Assembly (NCBI GenBank): GCA_030077755.1
Contig: JAQJZZ010000008.1
Span: forward strand, 1,736,001 to 1,800,000
From: Filosporella fistucella
Lineage: Eukaryota > Ascomycota > Leotiomycetes > Helotiales
Length of the DNA stretch: 64,000 bases
Direction: 5' to 3'
Shown here: in pieces, positions 56,652 to 64,000 of the stretch
How the letters are laid out: each line of letters begins with the position of its first letter
Numbering within the stretch: position 1 is the first letter of the stretch
The notes under the pieces: model-generated
Told to the model about the DNA's origin: nothing
The model's input: only the letters and a program-made list of their open reading frames with translations
Databases searched by the model: none
Position numbers and translations under genes: made by a program

Positions 56652-57101
56652 ATTAATTTGAGGCTGTTATATGAACTTCTATTATTGTGGAATGGATTTG
56701 GAATTGCATGATGAATTAGGCTCTCTTATTTCCTTTGTTCATGGGACATAGCATGGTTGGTGGGAGCTTTGGGATTGTTATTTCAGCGCAACATCCGTAG
56801 AAGCGCTTTGTCTTGTCAATAGCTTGGTCAGACGAATACTTCATACTAACATGAATCTTGGATTCAATCATCATCAGTCGGTGTATGAAGTGAACTAATT
56901 ACCTCAGTGTTTTGATCAACCTGAGGAAGGCTGGGCTAGGTTAAGGGGAGGAAGGCAACCATGATACAAGGCTGACCGGCACTAGCGCCAAAAAATCGCG
57001 AGGCCGAGATCCTGAGCGCGTGTCAATCAGCTTCATGAACTTTGACCACAACACAAGGAACCTAACATCAAAATTCAACGGTTTCCATTGATGGAGATAA
57101 G
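56652..57101. other. intergenic region between RAD51 and NUP120
   Basis: 3' flank of RAD51 and promoter of NUP120. No feature of note. Confidence 0.5.
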
Positions 57102-60100
57102 ATGGAGGGATTAAGTCCATACTATGCCTATAAGGAAACCCGACTTGATCTCGATCCTGCCATCCAAGGTTCCAACGTTTCCATCCGTTTGCCAGCTCAC
57201 GGCACATCAACATACAATTCGAGAGCAGGACAGAAACGACCTCACGTCTCGGAAATTCCAACCGCCGAGGACGAAAATACATTCAGGCAAAGGTACCTGG
57301 CTACGTCAGCTTCCATCTATCATCGAAAGCATCATAAGTCACCAAGAAGTTTTCTATGGAGGATATTAGAGGATGGAAAGGTGCTCTCTATTCGAGTTGT
57401 GGACATTTCTAGGCAAAGAGACGTGGCAGATTCAAACCTGACGCTGCGCTTGACTTTTCCACATGCAATTCGATCGTCATGTGTCGCATTTTCAGATTCC
57501 AAAGAGCACGACTCCCTGAGCGCATTCATATTGACGGACTCGAAACACCTCTACACCCTTACCTTACGACCTGATTATTTTCGAAAGCCCTCGAGCACAG
57601 AAGATAACGCGAATGACTGGTGTAAATCATATCTACCTGCAGCAACTTTTAAGGCACCTCACAGATTGGTTGCTCTTGGGCCTGATGAAGTTCTGATATC
57701 TTTCATTGACGGTTCGTTGGTGAGGTTGGATCGCAACTCTGGTGCAGATGGCAAGTTTTCCCTGAAGCCATTGCCCCTTCTCAGCTAACGATATTCCAGG
57801 TTCTGTCTGGAAGGAGCAGCATTACAATGAAGGCGGCTGGGGTCACCATGTGCGGAGTATCATTCCTTTCCAGGGTAATAACACTATTCGATATGGCGAT
57901 AACAATTTGGAATTATCGGCCGTCACATCAATGTCTTCTCCTGCCACGGTCATTGATGGCTCGCCTTACGCGTTTACGATATCTCTTGACCACAGACTCC
58001 GAATATGGAATTTGTCGTCCAGAAAAATTGCCTACATGGGAGATATTTTAGATCAAGAAGTGGAACCACATGAGCAGCTAAAGAAGGTCATTGACCCATC
58101 TCAGTCGCAGCTAGTCAGAATCATTGGTGAGAATGATGAGGGAGCTTTGTGTGTTACATACTCTCCTCTGGGCGCGGGTCAATTCAAATTCTGGAAGGTC
58201 GACCCAAGACCCGACGGCTCTCTTGACCTGATTGATCAATTCCCCAACAATGTTTTGGAGCCACAAACTCCGTCATCCGAAATTTGGACATTGGCAGACT
58301 TCGCTGTTCTTAGGGATTCAAGCGACTTGAATAGCTACACGCTCTGGGCTTTATGGAAGAACAATGTCACCTATCGGCTCCACAGATTAGATTTCGAGGC
58401 TGGCATGTACGATGATGTGAAAGCCGCATGGAAGGATGGTTGGAAAGCCATGGCTACTGAGACTCTGCGTGAAACTTCACTTCCTACAGCCTTCTCCGGC
58501 GATTCTAAGGACGTAACCGACAAATGGCTTGAGTTTATCTTGTCCCCTGGCAGATTTACGGAGTCGACAATTGAAACTGGATTGGCAATATACGGACGTG
58601 GATTGGGGTCATCCAAGGCCTCGTCTCGGAAAACTGGCTCAATACCTGATAGAATGTGCTCCATTGTTGCATCGACCGCTTCCTTAACGACAACATCAAG
58701 CGGTACAATGGATTATGATCAATTTCGCACCGCCACCGACGCTCAATGGCGCAGATTCTACCGACTACTCCAGGAGCTTGACAAACAACGTGGTGAAGCT
58801 CTGTCGTTGGTAATCGACCCCCAAGGAGACATGCCATGGATCATCTTAGCAGATGGAATCACTGCCATCCGAGATTGCAGTGCTTTAGAAAGAATATGGC
58901 ATAACAATGGTATGGTACCTGCTGACACTGAAATTATTTCTCGACCTCTCTTCGCCGCGGCAGCTTTTAGAGACTCTCTCAACGAACAATTCTTATGCAG
59001 CTGCAAAGCTCAATTACTTGAAGAGATATTCCAAGAGCCATCACAGACTGATCCTGCAAGAATGCGAGCATTTTATGAAAAATGTGATTTTGCCAATCAA
59101 ATCGGAGATGAAGAGTACTCGCAGCTCGTTAATGGTCTTGGTGGTGGATTCAAGGATCTCACCCCACAGGTTTATGACGCTATGTTCGCGCTTCTGGATG
59201 CTCCAGGGGATTTTGACAAGAAGCAGAAACAGCCGGTACGACCTGTTGCAGAAGTTGGAAATAAACTCCTTGTCAAAGGGATCCAAGAAACCGTCGAGCT
59301 ACATAAAAATGTCTGCCTTGATCAGCTGGTTCTTCTTATCCTGATCGAAGGCGAAATCAACCATGGAGAGGAGGGCATTGCATTTGATGCTGCTATGGTA
59401 TTCAGTCAGCTTATGGGTATACTCGCAAGACTGGAATTGGTGCACTGGCTTGCCAGTCATCAAATTTCCTTGCCCCTTGCCGTGAGAGAACGATCAAATT
59501 CTATCTCTGAAAACACCCCTTCGAAGAAAACAGTTCAAATGGAGACTATCACCGTCTTGGAGGGCGTGCTTCGCCATTTGTTTGGCCTGGACCTACGAAC
59601 AGACGAGTCTCTGTCTTCTATGCTTACGGGTATCATCTTGGAAGTGTGCGTTCCGGACAGCCAATACGAAGCACCACCAGCTGTCACCCAATGCTTTCTT
59701 CTGAAGAGTGATCGAGCAGATCTAGCGTTGGAGTTTGCTCGCTTTACTGGCTATGACTCTTTCTCGACTTATATTCAAGGCAGAACTTGTCTTGCTGCTA
59801 ATGATGCTCAGAAAGCAGCCATGCTGTTCAAGAAAGCTGCGTTTGGAATGGGTATGGTCGACTTCTTATTGCAAATTCAACATGCTGACCGGAATTTAGC
59901 GAATCCCAAGCAACGAGTCAAGCACCACAGTGTAAGCTATCTGGACGAAGTGGAGAAGAATCTGATGAACGCTGGCTTTCCCGAGTACTATTCCCATGTT
60001 GTTGCGCTATTTGACAAGGAAAAGATATATTCCTATGTGCTTGACTTTGCGAGACTGTCGCTACAATTCATCAAACATGGCGATGCAAAAGGGAACTTAA

Positions 60101-60747
60101 TTCGGACCGACATGCAAAGTCGTCTCTTCAACGCTGCTCTACAGACAGGTCGCTATGAAATGGCGCATTCTATTCTCGTCCTTTTCACAGACACTGCTCT
60201 CCAACAATCCTCTCTTCGAGCCCTGATTACAAAAATGTGCGAAGCTTCGTCCGCTTCTCAGCTAGTCGAGCTTCCATTCATCGGTCTACAGCAAAATGTC
60301 GATGACATCCTGGCACAGAAATGCCAAACTATCGTGGATGTCAACGTTGGCACACCTTACCACAAGATCTTATACTCTTGGCGAATCAAGCGAAATGATT
60401 ATCGTGGTGCAGCAGCTATATGCATGGAGCGTTTGCAGAGATTACAACAGTCAGGTGACGGAGATAGACTGTTAGGAGGAGACAATCTCGAAACTCCTGT
60501 TACCATTCAATACCAGATACTTATCAACACCTTGGGCTGTGTAGATCCCAAGCAAGCATGGATTCTTTTCGAAGACGCTCCTCCGAAGGGCAGTGAAACA
60601 GCAATCGGTAAGACATCCCAACCGAAGAGGAGAGTTATTACATTAGAAGATCTACGGCGACGTTATCAGGCAGAGTTGGATCGTCTTGCAGCTGTCCAAA
60701 ATGATCAATTCCCGTTCGCTGGGGATGATGAGATGGATGTTTTGTAA
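57102..60747 (+). CDS. NUP120: nucleoporin Nup120/Nup160
   Basis: Two exons, 57102-57750 and 57800-60747, give 1198 aa. The 49-bp intron starts with GC (G/GCAAGT), not GT, has a GCTAAC branch site and ends CCAG; no GT donor keeps the frame. The N-terminal ~500 residues are a seven-bladed beta-propeller of the Nup160 type (FTISLDHRLRIWNLSSRK is one blade), followed by an alpha-helical solenoid with LARFTGYDSFSTYI- and MLFKKAAFGMGM-like repeats and a C-terminal helix ending near EMDVL. Nup120 is part of the Y complex (Nup84/Nup107-160) of the nuclear pore scaffold. Family assigned from the propeller-solenoid order, the FSDS/DHRLRIWNL blades and length. Confidence 0.9.
57751..57799 (+). other. 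GC-AG intron of NUP120
   Basis: The donor site G/GCAAGT has the full U1 complementarity expected of GC donors, the branch GCTAAC lies 15 bases before CCAG, and the join restores Gly in the GADGSVWKEQ segment. A GT donor two bases later (GTTTTC) would break the frame. Confidence 0.85.
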
Positions 60748-61233
60748 AGGTATGGAAGGCAAAATTTTAGCACGAGGGCGTCAATTGGAGTTGGTCTTTC
60801 AGACATGAATTGTAATAGTAGATTGATGATACCGCACAATCTCAGTCAGAGACGGCTTGAGGCGAGCTGCTCTGAAATAGAACATGTAATCCATGTCAGA
60901 AGATGTCTACAGAACAGAGATGTGACTATGACGTGACTATTCCTTCTGCGTACGTATTGTACGAGATTCTTGGTTAACATCCTCAAAATGGGTCTTAGAT
61001 AAGCAAGCAAATTATCACTATTATCTTACGGTTGTATCTTCAAAAGAGGAAGGAAACGTTGCGAAAATACCTGTACAGCGTTGCAAGGACAAGACATTTA
61101 TCTAGCACCTACAAGGCAGAGATGTCAGAGTGCTCATAATAATTATGTTGTCCATCCATGCGAAGTCCTCGTGAGTCTATGGTACAAAGTTTCCTGTAAA
61201 TCCTGCTGAATCTTCACTGCTTGCCCATGGTCA
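60748..61233. other. convergent 3' flanks of NUP120 and VPS26
   Basis: 486 bp between the two stop codons. AT-rich, with no coding or structural signal. Confidence 0.5.
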
Positions 61234-62345
61234 TTATGCCGGCGCAATTTGCGCTCTCTCTGGCGGTGGTGCACCCGTGATCTGTGTTTGCTGGCCAGCA
61301 CTAGCTGCAATTTCCGGTGCCTGGCGATAGAGAACAATCTCCGATTGTTTGAAGTAGCGACGCGCATCTGTATGAATTAGCTTGTTGAGCACTAAGAGTT
61401 AAGGGTGCTTGCCTTCGTCAATGAGTACGAGACTGAGATAATATCTGGTGGAGTATTTTTTGTTTACCTCTCGGAATGTAGGTGTTAGATCGAAGCCTCC
61501 AAGGAAGAGCCGGATTGGAATTGTTTCTCCTCGGGAAGGAGAGCCATCCATGATCTGATATATGTCAACTTTCTGTATCTGAGCCATCAATTTCATACTG
61601 CATACCTCAAATCTGACCAATGTTTCGCTCTCGTTGTACTGATTTGGAGCTGCACCTGTCGTTTCTCGTCTTATGATTGACAACTCCATATGTTTGATCT
61701 TCAATCTAACCAACAGAAAGTATATCCTTCCTACGATAACGTCTTTCAGGTGGTATTTCGATTTTGAGTATTCAAATTCGATGTGTAGACAGTCCTCAAT
61801 ACCAACATCCATCTTAATGGAGCTATTCATCTCTGGCGGTATCCTGTAAGAATAGACCCAGATATCCTTCTCTCTGATAACATCTGCCATTCTCCGCGAA
61901 ACAGTGACCCTAACGAAATACCTAAGACGGACATTGATGCCACTGTATGACTCGTACTGCTTCTCGACATTTTTGAAGTTAAATTCAAAAGCTTGGGGGT
62001 GCTGCAGGTCGCCTGGGGCTGCAAGTTCCTGTCCGAGAGAAAGAAACTCGTAATGATTGCCTCTATCAAAGAACATCTCTGGACCACAATTAGCTTGACC
62101 TGTAGCTTGCGCTTTTGGGATGACTGACCAATTGTGCCAATGAATTGAACTTTGATTCCTGTATGTTCTAACCGTTTGCCATCCTTGGGTCTTATAGTAA
62201 CAGCACCCTTCACAGATTCCCCGTCCTTATAAAGTGGTGCCTTCTCTCTGCGGCCCTTCTCAGTCTTCATATCCACCATTTGCCGGTCATCGCCATCTTC
62301 CAGCACAATATCGATATCAACGGGGGTTGAGAAAAAGTACGCCAT
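61234..62345 (-). CDS. VPS26: retromer subunit Vps26
   Basis: Four exons on the minus strand: 62345-62129, 62078-61606, 61554-61413, 61367-61234; 321 aa. The arrestin-like fold is evident: MAYFFSTPVDIDIVLEDG, EHTGIKVQFIGTI, EFLSLGQELAAPGDL, VRLRYFVRVTVSRRMADVI, the REKDIWVYSYRIPPEM strand, LHIEFEYSKSKYHLKDVIVG, and FLGGFDLTPTFREVNKKYSTRYYLSLVL. Vps26 joins Vps35 and Vps29 in retromer, returning receptors from endosomes to the Golgi. Two splice oddities: intron 2 (51 bp) is in frame and stop-free, and intron 3 has a GC donor. The Met at 62345 matches the family N-terminus; an upstream frame is open but not conserved. Confidence 0.95.
61368..61412 (-). other. GC-AG intron of VPS26
   Basis: The donor reads G/GCAAGC after GAC GAA, and the acceptor TACAG is followed by ATGCGCGTCGC; joining restores DEDARRYFKQSEI, a conserved Vps26 stretch. 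Branch-like GCTAAT lies before the acceptor. Confidence 0.85.
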
Positions 62346-62673
62346 GCTGGGAAGCTCGTTTCCACGGCTTTTCAAGGCACTTTGGAGGTGTTGTGAAGTG
62401 ACGCGCAATCTCGAGGTTGTTGCTACACGCTGGTGAGGCGGGAGCTGCGGTCACTACAACCACCCCAATTCTAGCGAGCTTTAGTTGCTGTTGTAAGGCT
62501 TCAGCCTCTTTCAGCACGGACTTTTTGGGCAAGTAAGTTCCAGAATTCTGATATTGGGAACCATCACGCGCAGTATCACAATTACTTTACGCTTCATATC
62601 TCTCAAGATTATTAAGCTGCTTTAGACGCGTCGAAGTCGCGCCGCACAGCCGGCAGCGAGTGCAACACTCATC
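62346..62673. promoter_or_regulatory. bidirectional promoter VPS26 / LSM8
   Basis: A 328-bp space between divergent start codons. No TATA box is visible; nothing else is supported. Confidence 0.45.
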
Positions 62674-63096
62674 ATGTCCCTTCAAAACTATGTCAACAGT
62701 AAGGTCCCCTCTTTTCTACCCCTCCGCATTTGTTGCCTGCATAGCTTACAGCCAATTCTGACAGCCGGATAGAGAAAGTTCTGGTTTTGACTAGCGATTC
62801 ACGAACCCTTATTGGCACTCTCCTATCCTGCGATCAAATGACCAACCTGGTATGACCTAATTGATAGTGGGAAATCAGGGTAGAAGTTGACGCCGCATCA
62901 GGTCCTTTCACAAACCATAGAACGAATCATCCGTCCTCCAGAAGATCCAGAAGCTTCGAGCGAGACACCACACGGACTGTACTTAATTAGAGGAGACAAT
63001 GTTGCGGTGGTCGGATTAGTGGATGAGGAGATTGACGACAGTATTGATTGGGCACAAGTCAAAGGAGCTGTGATCGGTGGTGTCAAGCACTCTTGA
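62674..63096 (+). CDS. LSM8: U6 snRNA-associated Sm-like protein Lsm8
   Basis: Three exons, 62674-62698, 62752-62849 and 62902-63096, give 105 aa. The Sm fold is clear: KVLVLTSDSRTLIGTLLSCDQMTNL (Sm1, split by intron 2) and GLYLIRGDNVAVVGLVDEE (Sm2), with the Lsm8-type ending. Lsm8 defines the nuclear Lsm2-8 ring that binds the U6 snRNA 3' end. The first acceptor is uncertain: the one that keeps the frame (CTTACAG at 62745-62751) adds a short TNSDSRIE before the Sm1 strand, while a later CTGACAG just upstream of CCGGATAG would meet a stop. Confidence 0.88.
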
Positions 63097-63577
63097 TAGG
63101 AGGCAATTAGAAGTTCAAGTTTGCGGATATGAAAATATGAACGCGCAATGTGGCATGGCTGGCGTTAAGGTGGCATGAAGAACCATTTGCAATTCCTTTC
63201 ATCAGCTTAGTAGCAAGGCCTTACTAGACTGGATTGCGAATTGTGAGGCCTTGGTTCGCTCAAACCCTTTCAACATCTAGTCCTTGTTACACATATGGTG
63301 GGAAAATTCTCCTTTATTATCGCTGGCTTCCATTTTTATTCTTAAATTTGCATCATTCAACAAAGTCAGTCGTGAAGATCATACTTAAGAAAGTACTAGA
63401 ACAAAAGAACAGATCAGATATAAATAAGTATTATCAATATCTTGCTAAGCCATGCATGTATACTCTTTCAACTTGGCAAATTTCATGTCTAAGTCTGTCT
63501 TATGGTCGTGAAAATCTGAAATCAATGTGCTTGTTTTCTGACTGCCAACTCCCAGGTTTCGTCCACTAAGAAGGTGC
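63097..63577. other. convergent 3' flanks
   Basis: 481 bp between the LSM8 stop and the end of the nucleoside hydrolase frame on the other strand. The 111-codon plus-strand frame at 63234 is not protein-like. Confidence 0.5.
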
Positions 63578-64000
63578 TTATCCGAAAACCCGCTCAAGGA
63601 GATATGGCCCAAAAACATCCTCACCAGGAGTTCCTACAATCCTATTGATCCTGTTGCCTTTATTGGACGCTAGCCAGCTTCCATGGTCTCCCGGGGCATC
63701 ACCGTCGTCATAAGTTTCGTTCGTCAAAACGACGCTTTCCATAGGGTTGACTATGTCCACTGCACCTGGGCTCTTAACTTGCTCAAGACTGCCCGCCTTT
63801 TTTCTTATCCGACGATCAACAACATGCATCCCTCGAGTCCACTGACCTGCAGTCTCCACGCGGATATCCTCTGGAGACTTTGGAGCTGGCATCCATTGAG
63901 GTGCTGAGCGTGTGAGCATGTACCATATTGTCAAAGGATCATGCAACTCTAGCCCTGGGTCTGGTTGCTTGCTTGTCAGCGACTCGATCTTATCATATGT
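63578..64000 (-). CDS. inosine/uridine-type nucleoside hydrolase, C-terminal part
   Basis: A minus-strand frame enters from the right edge and ends with a stop at 63578-63580. The visible ~140 residues include LHDPLTIWYMLT, the conserved His-Asp segment that binds the nucleoside and Ca2+ in the IUNH family, then EDIRVETAGQWTRGMHVVDRR, and a closing GPYLLERVFG. Such enzymes cleave the N-glycosidic bond of ribonucleosides for pyrimidine or purine salvage. The 5' part and any introns lie outside the window, so completeness cannot be judged. Confidence 0.82.
   Translation of the reverse strand, partial: TYDKIESLTSKQPDPGLELHDPLTIWYMLTRSAPQWMPAPKSPEDIRVETAGQWTRGMHVVDRRIRKKAGSLEQVKSPGAVDIVNPMESVVLTNETYDDGDAPGDHGSWLASNKGNRINRIVGTPGEDVFGPYLLERVFG

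Overview
The window is nuclear DNA of a filamentous ascomycete (Pezizomycotina). Genes are split by many short introns of about 45-110 bp with GT..AG ends and CTAAC/CTGAC-like branch points. Intergenic leaders are pyrimidine-rich. The proteins are typical of moulds: HOG-pathway MAPKKK, DHA1 MFS transporters, a fungal Snf5 with a GATA finger, Acl4 and Gir2. A Leotiomycete (Botrytis/Sclerotinia-like) is my best guess from general resemblance only. Exon models were built by hand from splice signals, reading phase and remembered family conservation; every multi-exon model closes in frame.

Layout. 1-721: 3' end of an Ssk2-type MAPKKK. 722-6202: 5.5 kb without a convincing gene, rich in short tandem repeats. 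6203-8807: a Ser/Thr-rich single-pass membrane protein and DPB4 (histone-fold subunit of DNA polymerase epsilon). 9124-10357: a heavily degraded pseudogene. 11209-15994: a divergent pair of MFS transporter and M20-type ureide/carbamoyl amidohydrolase. 16674-17917: membrane fatty-acid-hydroxylase-family protein. 19697-24699: alpha/beta-hydrolase with a huge disordered N-terminus, then a membrane-anchored monothiol glutaredoxin. 26095-29727: a second MFS multidrug-type transporter and an F-box-like protein, followed by a second pseudogene (29971-30986). 31838-33671: SNF5.

34167-49285 is a gene-dense housekeeping block: an unknown 594-residue protein, RPN13 and RPL6 (divergent), DPP3, a small cysteine-rich secreted protein, PUF6 and GIR2 (divergent), and ACL4. 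RPL6, PUF6, GIR2 and ACL4 all serve ribosome assembly or translation. 50107-54772: two fungal-specific unknown proteins around a 2.5-kb gene-free stretch. 55488-63096: RAD51, NUP120, VPS26 and LSM8. 63578-64000: C-terminal part of a nucleoside hydrolase running off the window.

Most genes are conserved single-copy functions. No obvious secondary-metabolite cluster, transposon, CRISPR or RNA gene was seen. The points most worth a second look are two GC-AG introns in the adjacent convergent genes NUP120 and VPS26, two multi-lesion pseudogenes, a six-cysteine secreted protein, the transporter/amidohydrolase pair with GATA motifs between them, MluI-box motifs before RAD51 and DPB4, and a possible mitochondrial form of DPP3.
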